Assembly (NCBI GenBank): GCA_920105625.2 | Contig: OV050031.1 | Span: 126,016,275 to 126,080,274 of the forward strand | DNA: 64,000 nucleotides | Origin: Clusia tigrina | Lineage: Eukaryota > Arthropoda > Insecta > Diptera > Clusiidae | Direction: 5' to 3' | Part shown: positions 31,921 to 42,700 of the stretch, piece by piece | How positions within the stretch are numbered: the first letter of the stretch is position 1 | Layout of the letters: each line of letters begins with the position of its first letter | The notes under the pieces: model-generated | What the model was told of the DNA's origin: nothing | Databases searched by the model: none | Seen by the model: the letters and a program-made list of their open reading frames with translations, nothing else | Made by a program: the position numbers and the translations under genes

Positions 31921-33246
31921 ATGGCCCCCGGGCCCCCCTCCGTCGAAGGCAACCGTTTCGCTTTACTTGCGGACGGCCCTGAGACAAAAAAAAAGAAACG
32001 GCACAACCTTAGTTCCTCCATCACCTTCCCCGATCTCCCAAAAACCATCCAGGCTAATCCCAAATTCATTGTTGTAGCTTCTGCTGATGAAAAAACTCCG
32101 TTGTCAAACTTCTCCTGTTTCTCAGTGCAAAAATCTCTTCAGCTCATTAGCAAAGACATCACCTCCATCTCAGAGCTTCGTGACGGCACATTGCTGCTTC
32201 TAGTCAAAAACCAAACGATAGCCGAGAAATTTTTATCAGCTAAAACACTACATGGACTATGTCCAATTAAATGCACATTGCACAACTCCCTAAATTATAC
32301 AAAGGGTACAGTATATGCGCCCTATTTAAATACTGTGTCAGACGAAGAAATCGTTCGTGAACTAAGTTCCCAAGGAGTCGCTTCCATCCACAAATTCCTA
32401 AAAATCACGGAAGGTAAAACACACCCAAGCGGAGTTATACTCTTAACGTTTGATTTATATCACCTTCCTGACAAAATTGATATTTCCTGGCATACAGTAA
32501 AGATAAGAGAGTACATTCCCAGTCCAATGCGTTGCAAATCGTGTCAGAAGCTGGGACATACAGCTAAACGCTGCAAAGGAACCCCTGCTTGTGCGAACTG
32601 TGCCCTCCCACCACATACTCCCATTAATTGCTCCCGCACTTTCTGTGCTAACTGTGCAGAAGATCACCCTTCTTCTTCCAGAAACTGTAAAAGGTTCATC
32701 CAAGAAAAAGAAATTCTGCACATAAAAACAAAAAACAAATGCACAATACGGGAAGCCAGGCAAATTCATAGAAACCAAACACCTTTAAATCCCTCTGTAC
32801 ATAGCTATGCTTCCGTACTTTCCTCTTCTAACATAAAACACACTACTCCAAAAAATCAAACAGAAACAAAACTAAACGAAAACAATGAAACCACAAACCA
32901 TACAACAAATAAAGTAAAAATTACTCCCACAACAGAACTAACCGCTACTAGTAAAAAAACAACTACTTCAACCAGCTTCTCTCTCGAATCCAACAACAGC
33001 AATAAACAAACCAGTTTTAGTAGTTTCTTAACACACAAAGAAACAAAAAATGACAACGCTTCAAACACCTCTACTTCCGACACTTCATCTCTCATTAAAA
33101 AACCATCTCTTAACCATTTTACCAATTCTTCTCTTGAATCCAAAAACAATAATACACTACCCATTTTTAATTCTCTTCGAAATATAGATAATTATTCATC
33201 CAAAACAACACACAAAACTCTTCTTTCGTCTGACGAAGAAGAATAA
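31921..33246 (+). CDS. LINE ORF1 protein (CCHC nucleic-acid binding)
   Basis: 441 residues, no internal stops. The N-terminus MAPGPPSVEGNRFALLADGP is followed by a basic patch (KKKKRH), a nuclear-localisation candidate. Residues about 45-200 form a conserved domain (HKFLKITEGKTHPSGVILLT). Three CCHC knuckles lie at about 204-256: CKSCQKLGHTAKRC, CANCALPPHTPINC, CANCAEDHPSSSRNC. The last 180 residues are Ser/Thr/Asn-rich and probably disordered. It coats LINE RNA and acts with ORF2 in target-primed reverse transcription. The start is supported by the aligned ATG of the remnant at 172. Confidence 0.9.
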   Translation: MAPGPPSVEGNRFALLADGPETKKKKRHNLSSSITFPDLPKTIQANPKFIVVASADEKTPLSNFSCFSVQKSLQLISKDITSISELRDGTLLLLVKNQTIAEKFLSAKTLHGLCPIKCTLHNSLNYTKGTVYAPYLNTVSDEEIVRELSSQGVASIHKFLKITEGKTHPSGVILLTFDLYHLPDKIDISWHTVKIREYIPSPMRCKSCQKLGHTAKRCKGTPACANCALPPHTPINCSRTFCANCAEDHPSSSRNCKRFIQEKEILHIKTKNKCTIREARQIHRNQTPLNPSVHSYASVLSSSNIKHTTPKNQTETKLNENNETTNHTTNKVKITPTTELTATSKKTTTSTSFSLESNNSNKQTSFSSFLTHKETKNDNASNTSTSDTSSLIKKPSLNHFTNSSLESKNNNTLPIFNSLRNIDNYSSKTTHKTLLSSDEEE

Positions 33247-33300
33247 TAAAATAAACAACGCATTTTTTGCTTTTTTATTTCTCCATTTGGTACTCAATAA

Positions 33301-36300
33301 ATGAACCTTAAACTCTTACAGTGGAACATAAAAGGACTCGTAAACAACTACCACGAATTACAATTGTTAATAAAAGACTTTAACCCGGACATAATTGCGC
33401 TACAAGAAACACACATCCCGTTTTCAACAAATAATACAATAGTACCAAAACAATATGTAGGGTACTTTCATAACTTGACAACCAACACTACTTCTAAACA
33501 AGGCGTAGGTTTCCTCATAAAAAAACACATCCCTCACAAACTGGTTTCAGTTAATTCTCTTCTAGCAACACACATAATCGAAATCAATATTGGCATAATT
33601 TTCAATATAATCAATATGTATATCCCCCCATGTCAAAACTTCACTTCGCAAAATTTACATTCTATTACACGCTCCATAAATACACCCTACATTATAGTAG
33701 GTGACTTTAATTCATGGAGTCCGCTATGGGGATCAAGAATTTCCAACCAACGAGGAAGAATCTTGGAGGATCTTATTTTATGTGAAAGTTTAATAGTCTT
33801 AAATGATGAGTCGCCTACACATTTTTCTACTCATAAAACCTTTTCTCACATAGATCTCAGCATATGCTCCTCACAAATTGCTCCTAAATGTTCTTGGAAA
33901 ATTTCTGAATATTTGCACGGAAGCGATCATTTCCCGATCTTCATAGAAATAAATTCTAAATTCAATATAGAAAAAAGTAAAATAAAACCAAAATTTAAAA
34001 TAGACCTAGCCGACTGGACTCTTTTTAACTCAATTTGTGAGAAACAGTTTCCAACCTGCGTTCAATCCAGTAATGTGAACAAAGATGCTGCAAAAATACA
34101 AAAAATCATCCGTAGTGCCGCAAATGTAGCTATACCCCAGTCTAAAGGAAATGTAGTTAAAGCTACTTTTCCTTGGTGGAGTACCCACTTATCCAACCTG
34201 CGAGAGGAAAAACAAAATTCATGGTACAGATATAAGAGACATATAAGTGTACCTAATCTGATCTTATACAGGAAAGCCAATGCTGTTTTCAGAAAAGCAA
34301 TCAAAAACTCCAAAGCAGATTGTCTCGAAAAACTCACGGAAAATATAAACCCGCAAACCAACCCCAAAAAAATCTGGTCCAACATTAGGGGCCTTGTAGG
34401 AGGCAAGCAACTTGAAAAAATAAAAACAATAAAAAATGGTGCGAAACTATTATCCAAATCCACAGACATAGCTAATTTCTTTGCCACATCATGGTCTAAC
34501 CTCTCGCAGAACCATAACTTTCACCCACACTTTAGAATTGAAAAAAACACAGCACTTCAAACCAAATATAAACCCAAAAAATTATCTACCTCAGCCAAAC
34601 AAATAGAATCAAATATAACCATAGTAGAATTCGAGTCCGCCCTATCCAATGCTAAGAGCAAAACTCCTGGTTTTGACCGTATATCGTACCAAATGTTGAA
34701 ACACTTACCCAAACACGCAAAAATTACAATCATAAATTTATACAATAACATCCTTGAACAAGGCATTTACCCCCAAAGTTGGCGAACAGCTGAGGTTGTT
34801 CCCATCCCAAAACCCAATAAAAGCAAGTATGAGTTTAATGGTTTCAGACCTATATCCCTATTACCTTGCACCGGAAAAATACTCGAGAGAATAATAGCTA
34901 AAAGAATAATGTGGTTTATATCAAAAAACAATTTAACGAGTCATAACCAAGTAGCTTTCAAGCGAAAACAAAGCACAATTGATGCACTGCTTCACTTTGA
35001 ACATTACGTTACAACTTCACTCTCCACCAAAAACCATGTTACCGTTTTAGCTACTGATTTTCATAGAGCCTTTGACCGCATAGGAATACATGTTGTCCTT
35101 CAACAACTGGCGACCTGGGGTATAGGAAAGAAAATTTTTAATATAGTCAGAGCTTTCTTATCAAACCGAAAAATAAGAGTTAGAGTTAATACAGAACTAT
35201 CAAATACATACCCCCTCGTCAATGGCATACCGCAGGGTTCCCCCCTATCGGTTGTTCTATTTATTATTGCATTCGACCAATTCAGTAAATTACTCCATGG
35301 ATACAAAAATATCCAACACACAATTTACGCAGACGACGCCATTATATTTTCTAAAACAAAAGATCTCGATACTATCAAATCTACTTTCACAAAAATACTT
35401 AATGAAATTACAAATTGGGGCAACTTCTCTGGCGCCAAACTATCTGTTAGTAAATGTAAAATACTACATATATGTAAGAAAACCAAATGTAATTGTTTTA
35501 GCCTTAAATATGATAATGTAAATATTGAACTTGTAAAACATCTGAGAATTCTTGGTGTTATTTTTGATAATAAGTTTAACTTTAAGGAGCATTGTTTACA
35601 GTTAAGAAAAAGTCTAGCTACCCGCCTCAACATTATTAAATACCTAACATCCAAACACAGTTTAATACACATTTCAACATTAATTAACATCACCAGAGCT
35701 CTCATACTTTCAAAAATAGATTACGCATTGCCAATTTATGGATGGTGTTCTCAAAAAAACCTAAAATCTTTGGAAGCCCCTTACAACACAGCTGTTCGCA
35801 GGAGCATCAGCGCCTTTCCAACGTCACCTTTAAAAAATATATTCGCTGAAGCTGGGCTACCATCTATTCAACAGCAATTATCGATGTCAACATCAAAACT
35901 CATCCCTAAACTCTTCATTACTAACAACAGAGTACTGCACAAAGACATAATGGAGGTTGTCAAGCACAAACGGCAATATAAAATTAAATCCATAATTCGT
36001 AGATGTGTCCAACTCACCAAAAATCTTGACTGGGATATAAAAGTCTGTCAAACTAAGCGACAAAGTGAACCACCTTGGAATATAAAAGATAGCTCCTTCG
36101 CATTGAATTTACTGCAATATCCAAAAACCGTTACCGATCCCAAAGTTTATAGACAACTTTTTACAGAAACGGCAAGTGAATATATAAACAAAAAATGGAG
36201 CCTACTCTATACAGACGGATCAAAAGGAACTCTTGGCACATCATTTGCTGTAGTCCACCACAACGGAAATTTAATTACGTCAGGATGTCTTCCTCCTTTT

Positions 36301-37005
36301 AGCTCTGTATTTACTGCCGAAGCTTTTGCTGTTAAATGTGCCATCGACTTTGCTCACAAAAATAAAGGAAACTTCCTCATATGTACAGACAGCAAATCGA
36401 CTATTGAAGCCATTCGAAACTTCAATAATGATAGCAGCAGGACCATAAACAATATCCGTAACTCGTGTATTAAATATTCCAAGAAAATAAAAATTATGTG
36501 GGTCCCAGGACATTCGGGGATACCAGGTAACGAACTTGCAGATATAGCTGCTGCAGAGTCAATTACGGCTCCAAACTACGTCTTCCAAGTCACAGAAACT
36601 AAAGACCTACTGCGACATATAGTATCTCTCCATGTTGCCACGAACTATTGCACTTGGAAAAAATATAAACACATTTACACCACCTTCAACACAGATGGAA
36701 TGAAACCATATTATCCTGTAACTTGCTCTCGCCAACAAACAAAAAACTTTGTACGACTCCGCATCGGACACACCAAATGCTCAAACGAGCATTTGCTACG
36801 TGGGGAACCGTTACCTAACTGTCAATTCTGTGGGGAATCAATATCCTCGTTACACCTGCTAAATAACTGCCTCAACTTCCAAAAAACCCGTAAAAATATA
36901 TTCCATAACCAGATTCCAAGTGATTCTCTAAAAGATACATCAAAGAATAACATAACAAAGATCAATAAATTCTTAAAAGAATGCCACATCCAAAATTATA
37001 TTTAA
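33301..37005 (+). CDS. LINE ORF2 protein: endonuclease, reverse transcriptase, RNase H
   Basis: 1234 residues, fully open. APE endonuclease (1-230): LLQWNIKGLVNN, IALQETHI, IVGDFNSWSPLWGS, HGSDHFPIFIEI. RT (about 470-740): FRPISLLPCTGKILERII, TDFHRAFDRIG, NGIPQGSPLSVVLF and the YADDAIIF box near residue 674. RNase H (about 965-1085): LLYTDGSKGTLGTSFAVV, FTAEAFAVKC, ICTDSKSTIEAI, WVPGHSGIPGNELAD. The tail carries CQFCGESISSLHLLNNC. All expected catalytic residues are visible, so this protein may be active. It nicks chromosomal DNA and reverse-transcribes the LINE RNA in place. Confidence 0.93.
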   Translation: MNLKLLQWNIKGLVNNYHELQLLIKDFNPDIIALQETHIPFSTNNTIVPKQYVGYFHNLTTNTTSKQGVGFLIKKHIPHKLVSVNSLLATHIIEINIGIIFNIINMYIPPCQNFTSQNLHSITRSINTPYIIVGDFNSWSPLWGSRISNQRGRILEDLILCESLIVLNDESPTHFSTHKTFSHIDLSICSSQIAPKCSWKISEYLHGSDHFPIFIEINSKFNIEKSKIKPKFKIDLADWTLFNSICEKQFPTCVQSSNVNKDAAKIQKIIRSAANVAIPQSKGNVVKATFPWWSTHLSNLREEKQNSWYRYKRHISVPNLILYRKANAVFRKAIKNSKADCLEKLTENINPQTNPKKIWSNIRGLVGGKQLEKIKTIKNGAKLLSKSTDIANFFATSWSNLSQNHNFHPHFRIEKNTALQTKYKPKKLSTSAKQIESNITIVEFESALSNAKSKTPGFDRISYQMLKHLPKHAKITIINLYNNILEQGIYPQSWRTAEVVPIPKPNKSKYEFNGFRPISLLPCTGKILERIIAKRIMWFISKNNLTSHNQVAFKRKQSTIDALLHFEHYVTTSLSTKNHVTVLATDFHRAFDRIGIHVVLQQLATWGIGKKIFNIVRAFLSNRKIRVRVNTELSNTYPLVNGIPQGSPLSVVLFIIAFDQFSKLLHGYKNIQHTIYADDAIIFSKTKDLDTIKSTFTKILNEITNWGNFSGAKLSVSKCKILHICKKTKCNCFSLKYDNVNIELVKHLRILGVIFDNKFNFKEHCLQLRKSLATRLNIIKYLTSKHSLIHISTLINITRALILSKIDYALPIYGWCSQKNLKSLEAPYNTAVRRSISAFPTSPLKNIFAEAGLPSIQQQLSMSTSKLIPKLFITNNRVLHKDIMEVVKHKRQYKIKSIIRRCVQLTKNLDWDIKVCQTKRQSEPPWNIKDSSFALNLLQYPKTVTDPKVYRQLFTETASEYINKKWSLLYTDGSKGTLGTSFAVVHHNGNLITSGCLPPFSSVFTAEAFAVKCAIDFAHKNKGNFLICTDSKSTIEAIRNFNNDSSRTINNIRNSCIKYSKKIKIMWVPGHSGIPGNELADIAAAESITAPNYVFQVTETKDLLRHIVSLHVATNYCTWKKYKHIYTTFNTDGMKPYYPVTCSRQQTKNFVRLRIGHTKCSNEHLLRGEPLPNCQFCGESISSLHLLNNCLNFQKTRKNIFHNQIPSDSLKDTSKNNITKINKFLKECHIQNYI

Positions 37006-37133
37006 ATACCTAAATAAGTAAATATGTAAAATAATATATTAAAATCGAGTTGAAGGCCCTGGTAGCTATGACTCTTCTTCTTAAATTAGTTATAATAATT
37101 TATTATTGTGATTAATCCTTTTAAATTAAAAAA

Positions 37134-37430
37134 ATTGAATGAAATAAAAGAGCCAGCGAGCCACCAAATAAACCAGAGTTAATCTGAACATCTAAAACTG
37201 CAATCCTTCATTAGACTTCTTATTCTTTCTCTCGGTGCTCTTAACTGGGAAGAACAGCACCAAACAATAGCGTAACCAATGGCAAACTGTGCCGGTTACA
37301 AACTTTGCTGAGGGCGATATTCCGCTTTGCGCTAGGTATCTTTACATACTACAGCATATCATTGCATTCATACACTGTGTGTGTTTAGTTGCGTTTTGAT
37401 GGTTACCTAATTTTACTGACGGTCATTACA
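37134..37430. other. Mosaic of repeat pieces including a gypsy LTR end
   Basis: No gene. The part at 37300-37382 (AACTTTGCTGAGGGCGATAT onward) recurs at 48384-48466 beside the second copy of the duplicated block. The part at 37384-37430 (TTTAGTTGCGTTTTGATGG to GGTCATTACA) matches the outer end of the gypsy LTR. Confidence 0.6.
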
Positions 37431-37444
37431 CCTTTCCCGTTTAG

Positions 37445-37489
37445 AAAGCGTGATCATGCAAATTGAAATTATTTGCATGATCATGCTTT
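37445..37489. repeat. Inverted repeat containing octamer motifs
   Basis: AAAGCGTGATCATGCAAAT and ATTTGCATGATCATGCTTT are reverse complements with one mismatch and a 7-nt loop. Each arm contains TGATCA and the octamer ATGCAAAT (ATTTGCAT), the classic POU/Oct binding word. Whether it binds anything is unknown. Confidence 0.7.
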
Positions 37490-37663
37490 ACAATGTAGTA
37501 GATATTCGTCATTTTTGTTAATGTAAGTTTTTATATACATTAGATACTTTTTTTCATGTATTGGTCATATTGTAGATTTATTAAGTAGTATTTTCTATAT
37601 TTATATATTTGAATATTTTGTATATTTGTAAATCTTTATACTTGTATATTATTGCTTTTAGTA

Positions 37664-37790
37664 TATTGTTCTTATAATATTGTTCTTATAATATTTTCCT
37701 TGTTCTTATAATATTGTTCTTGTCCTTATAATATTGTACTTGTTCTTATAATATTGTTCTTATAATATTGTTCTTATAAAATTATATTAT
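37664..37790. repeat. Minisatellite of a 14-15 bp TTCTTATAATATTG unit
   Basis: About nine imperfect copies of TTCTTATAATATTG, some with an extra TTG or TCC, in an AT-rich tract. Confidence 0.8.
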
Positions 37791-37849
37791 TGTTCGGCGT
37801 AGGAAAAATATATATATTTAAAAAAAAAAAATTATATATATTTATTATA

Positions 37850-39103
37850 CGAGAGCGGATTGATATTGAAGCTACCTAAGTAGGAAAAAAACATTTTGTT
37901 TTTCAAAAACCATTTATTTCTCAACATAGTCTCCTTTTACTTCGACACACTTAGTAAGACGATATTCCAACTTTTTTATACCATCTGAATAATACGATTT
38001 CGGGAACCCTCAAAATACGCGTTACTTTCGGTAATCACTTCTTCGTTTGAGATGAATCTTTTTCGTGCGAGCCATTTTTTCAAGTTTGGAAACTGGAAAA
38101 AGTCACTAGGAGCTAAATATGGACTATAAGGTGGATGATTATCCAATTCGAAGTGTATTTCACGTAATTTTAGCATCGTATCTAATGCTGTGTGAACCGG
38201 TGTGTTGACTTGAAGAAAGAGCATTTTTTTCTTCTTTAAATGTGGTAGTTTTTCCTTGATTGCATCAATCAATTGATCCAATAATGCACAATAATACTTT
38301 CCTGTGATTGTGGATCCTTTTTCAAGATAATCGATGAGCAATATTCCGTGTGCATCCCAAAATACAGTGGCCATAACCTTGCCAGCCGATTTCACTGCCT
38401 TCGCCTTCTTCGGAGCACTTCCACCACCTTCCACCCATTGTTTCGATTGATTTTTGGTTTCCGGTGTGTAGTGGTGGACCCACGTTTCATCAACAGTTAT
38501 TAATCGACGCCAGAAATCAACAGGATTACGCTTTATTATGTCCAAACACCGCTGTGAAGTGGTCTGTCGAACTCGTTTTTGTTCGACACTGAGCAAATGC
38601 GGCACCCATCTTGCCGATAGCTTTTTCATATGCAACTGTTCATGCAAAACGTTGAACACACGTTCATATGATATGTTTACGATTTCAACAATCTCACGTA
38701 ATTTGACACGGCGATCATTCATAACGATATCGAGGATTTTCTGGATATTTTCTTCATTAACCACCTCCTTTGGCCTTCCTGTTGGTGGTATTGTTGCAGT
38801 GCTTGTTCGGCCGCGATTAAATTCAGCAATCCAATATTTTACCATGTAATCTGATGGAGCAGACTCACCGTAATGTTTATCGAGCTTTTCTTTTGTCTCT
38901 TTCGCCGTTTTCCCTTTCAAATAATAGTGTTTAATCACTGCACGAAATTCGCTTTTTTCCATTTTTCAAGAAACACAAAAGTTGCTTCGATGAATTTGGG
39001 TGAAATTTTAACAGCTGACGTTTGACAGATCGCAATTCCTAAAAAAAAAAGTTTTTGTGTTTATGCTGCCATCAATCAATCATTCAATATCAATCCGCCC
39101 TCG
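37850..39103 (-). mobile_element. mariner-family transposon with TIRs and TA duplication
   Basis: 1254 bp. The left end CGAGAGCGGATTGATATTGA pairs with the right end as a 21-bp TIR with one mismatch. TA lies at both sides (37848-37849, 39104-39105). A single transposase ORF runs on the minus strand. Confidence 0.9.
37976..38962 (-). CDS. mariner transposase, full length but lacking one catalytic Asp
   Basis: 328 residues, uninterrupted. The N-terminal helix-turn-helix region contains FRAVIKHYYLKGKTAKET and the GRPKEV motif. DD34D core: Asp158 in TVDETWVHHYTPE; the second position (residue 252) reads LQVNTPVHT, with Val where mariner has Asp; the third is Asp287 in YSPYLAPSDFF, 34 residues further on. 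The YSPDLAPSD consensus also has Tyr for Asp. Cut-and-paste transposition needs all three acids, so this protein should be inactive although it could still bind the TIRs. Confidence 0.9.
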   Translation of the reverse strand: MEKSEFRAVIKHYYLKGKTAKETKEKLDKHYGESAPSDYMVKYWIAEFNRGRTSTATIPPTGRPKEVVNEENIQKILDIVMNDRRVKLREIVEIVNISYERVFNVLHEQLHMKKLSARWVPHLLSVEQKRVRQTTSQRCLDIIKRNPVDFWRRLITVDETWVHHYTPETKNQSKQWVEGGGSAPKKAKAVKSAGKVMATVFWDAHGILLIDYLEKGSTITGKYYCALLDQLIDAIKEKLPHLKKKKMLFLQVNTPVHTALDTMLKLREIHFELDNHPPYSPYLAPSDFFQFPNLKKWLARKRFISNEEVITESNAYFEGSRNRIIQMV

Positions 39104-39182
39104 TATATATATACGAATTTAAAAAAAAAAAATTTTATGCTAATTTTAGTCTATTTTTATGTACAATTGTTGATTTTGGGTA

Positions 39183-39724
39183 TTCGAGGTTTGTTCAAAA
39201 AGTATCACGAATTTTGAATTTTCGGGTGCAACGGATGTTCGATTTTCGATCTTTCTTTGGTACTCATGACCCTCACTTATGTTGACAATCTCGGCCATTT
39301 TGAATGTTCAGTAAGTTTTTGACACCTATTGTGCGTGGAAGTGTTTTAGCTTGATTGCGATTTTTGTCTATCCCGAAAAATGAATCAAAGAATTTGTATC
39401 AAATTTTGTGTGAAAAACAACATAAAGTGCGCGGAAGTATTCCGAATGCTGACTGTTACATAGGGCGAAGCTACTTTGGACAAAAGCAACGTTTATTGGT
39501 GCGACAAAAGGTTTTCAGAGGGCCGAGAAGATTTGAGCGACGAAGAGCGTTCCGGACGCCCGAGCACGTCAACAACAGACGAAAACATTGACGAAGTAAA
39601 GAAACTAGTGTTCGCCAATCGTCAAATCACTGTCAGAGAAGTTGCTGAGGACCTAAATATATCGATTGGCTCGTGTCTTTCGATTATCACCAAAAGTTTG
39701 GGCATGAGGCGGGTATCAGTCTAG
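39183..39724 (+). pseudogene. Second, truncated mariner (N-terminal transposase fragment)
   Basis: TTCGAGGTTTGTTCAAAAAG at 39183 looks like a mariner TIR of another subfamily. The transposase begins at 39380 (MNQRICIKFCVKNNIKCAEV), shifts near 39460 and continues at 39476-39724: FSEGREDLSDEERSGRPSTS, then ITVREVAEDLNISIGSCLSI and LGMRR. Only the DNA-binding half remains. It is cut at about 39724, where the minus-strand gypsy integrase begins. Confidence 0.8.
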
Positions 39725-39725
39725 C

Positions 39726-42700
39726 CAATGGTCCCAGTCTAGCTTTTTTGTTGAAATATATGGCCTTATGTATGTATTCATTAAATGTTCTGTGTGAACG
39801 TTCTATCGTACCTAGTGTTTGGTGGTGATATGGGGTGGATGTTCTATTTTCTATTTTTAATAACTTACATATTTCTTCAGAGTTTGTTTTTATATTCGGT
39901 ACCCATGTCCGTTAGTATCTATTGATTGGGTGCGTGAACTAAGATGCAGTTTTCTACTATAGCTTTGGCTACAATATTTGATGTCTTGCTGGGTATTGCT
40001 ACTGTTATTAGAAATTTAGATAAACCACAAATTATTGTGAGAGCGTATGCATTGCCATTAAACAATTTTGGAAGAGGGCCTATAGTATTGATTTGAACAA
40101 CGTCAAAAGCGGTTGCTGGTGTACCCGTTATGACTAAGGGCTCTTCTCTATTTTTACCAGAATTATTTTTATTTCAATTTTCACAATTTTTAACGTAAGA
40201 GTACACGTCTGAAGCCATGTTTTTCCATGTGTATTGTCGTCTAATTTTTGATAACGATCTTGTGACACCTGGGTGTCCTCCGATTGTAGGGTCGTCATGA
40301 TATTTTTGAGGTATTTCTAGTTTTTGAGTTCGTGAAGTGATTTTGCTTATCTGTGGTGTTATATCAATTGCTACCCTTTTTAAGATTTTGTTACCTACCT
40401 TTTTAAATTCCTCTGTATCAATATGTTTAAACAAATTGTCATTGATCGTGATCTTTATACATTTAAAGTTATTATTGCCAAATGCTTTTTCAAGTTTGAG
40501 AAGCAATTGCTCTAGCGCAATTTTCTCATGAGCAATAAAATCTTTTCATCAAGTTTAAATATTTTTTTCTTTCCATGGAATAATAATAATTTTGAGGATT
40601 CTTTTAATATTTTATTTATGGTGCACCGTTTTGTTATAAATGTAAGGCGCGGTAACTTTTTCACTTCTTGACTAGTAATTGTGTTATACACATGTTGTGT
40701 TCTAGCGAACTGGCAACCCTGCAAAAGGCGAACGAATAAAGAAGGAAGATCGACAAGAAAAAAGAGACCCGAGCGACAGTGTGAAAAAACGTGGGTGTGC
40801 GGCTAGCAGCGTTTTGCCTTTCCTCTATAATTGTAAAATCTTTTTATTGGAACTGAAAATAAATAAAAAGTTCACTCAAACCGGTCTAAAGTCAAAAACA
40901 TGTTTGTGTGTTTTTAGACTTGGACCTTGTGATCATTTGTATGATTGCAGAGTTTTCTTCTTTAAGTCGCTTGATTTGCCCGAAATCAATGCGAGATAAT
41001 GCTTCTGCGCCGCAATTATCTTTACCTTTGATATATTCTATATCAAAATGGAATTCCTCGAGGTCGAGTGTCATTTCTGTTAATTTAGAGGAATGATTTT
41101 TCTTTGCAAACAGGTATGTTAGCGGTTTATGATCGCTTCTTATTAGGAATTTGGTACAATAAATGTATGGTTCGAAAAAATGTGTACCCCAAAGAATTGC
41201 CGTCAGCTCTTGATCTATGACTGACTTATTAGATTCACCTTTTGTAAATGTTTTCGAGGCAAAAGCAATGTGTAATTGTGTACCGTTGTTATTTTGGCTT
41301 AACACAGCGCCTCAAGCTATTTTTCTTGCATCAGTGGTTATACAGAAAGGTTTTTCAAAATCTGGATATTTTAATATTTTGGGTGTTAGTAAAGAATTCT
41401 TAAGATATGCAAATGAGTTCTCACAATCAGTTGTCCAAATGAAAGGAGATTTCTTTCTTGTTAATTTAGTAATGTGTGTTGCATGATTATCGAAATTTGG
41501 TATAAATCGTCTGTAATAGTTAACGAATGCTATGAACCTTTTGCATTCCTCAGCATTTGTTGGTTTTGGATATGAAAGAATTTTTTCAAACTTTGATTCA
41601 TCTCGTAAGATGCCTTTATCTGTAAAATTGTGTCCTAAAAATTTTACTTGAGAGACAAAAAATTTGCATTTGACTGGGTGAAGTTTGAGATTTGTTTCCC
41701 TACAGATTTCATAAACTGTTTTCAGATTTTCGGAGCAGCCTATTATTATTATATCATCCATATAAATGAATGTTTTGCCTGGCCCAAGGCCAGAGAATGC
41801 AATATTCATCATTCGCTGGAATGAGTTGGGTGCAATTTTTTATCCAAATGGTAATCGTTTGAATCTAAATGACCCTTGATCGGATGAGAATGATGTTATA
41901 TTTCTTGATTCTTCTTCAAGTTCAATTTGGTAAAAACCCGAGATTAAATCTAGACAGGAAAAGTATTTAGCGCGACCCAGTTGATCGAGAATCTTGGTAT
42001 TGGGTATTTGTATGACGCAAGTTTTTTGTTAGCCTGTCTATAATCTATCACAGGTCTCCATTTCTTTTCTGAAGAATTTGGTAAGGATTTCTTTGGAACC
42101 AGGAGGATTGGTCTATTGTATTCTGATACTGGTGGTTCAACTATGTTATCTTTAATTAGTTTTTATATGTGTTTATTAATTTCAGGTTAATGATTATGAG
42201 GTAACCTGTAATTTTTAATAAAGACTGGTGTTTCATCTTTTAAAAGCAATTTTTGTTTATAAAAATTGTTAAAAGTGCAAGTATCAGTCTCTAATGCGAA
42301 TATGTCTGTATAGTTTGAACATAGTTTAAGTAATTTATCTCTGTGATATAATGGACAGTTTTGGGTTAATTTATCTAGTATAGTATTCTTTCGACCTTTA
42401 GTATTATCTATCTTGTTTATGTTAACCATATAGTGTTTATGTTAACCATTTAGTGTTTCAGTTTTAATGTTATCTTGTTTGAGAAACACGTTTTTGTCTG
42501 TTGTGTTAATTATTCTGACATATGAGTTTTTCGTATTAACTATTGTGTTTGCTATTATAATACCATTTTCTAACTCTTGTTTCCGGATTAGTATATCTTC
42601 TTCCTCATGTTTAGCTATATGGATTTTCCTCATTACTACTGCTCTTGCTGGTAAATTAAGTACTTCTTTTGTAGGATAATCTGAAATTGCTAGTTCTAAT

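Larger units (their letters stand above)
31705..37133 (+). mobile_element. Intact-ORF I-clade LINE
   Basis: Two long open frames separated by 54 bp, a 5' leader of about 200 bp and an AT-rich 3' end after 37005. Domain order (CCHC ORF1; APE endonuclease, RT, RNase H, CCHC tail in ORF2) is that of the I clade. Exact ends are uncertain: no secure target duplication was found, and the 5' side abuts an antisense Jockey fragment. Confidence 0.88.

Noticed and set aside
31377..37147. TTGAATGAAATAA occurs at 31377-31389 and 37135-37147, as if a 13-bp target duplication of the I-clade LINE.
   Set aside because: The left copy lies within Jockey ORF2 coding sequence (antisense NYFIQ), about 320 bp before the LINE leader, so it does not bound the LINE. 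Treated as coincidence in AT-rich DNA.
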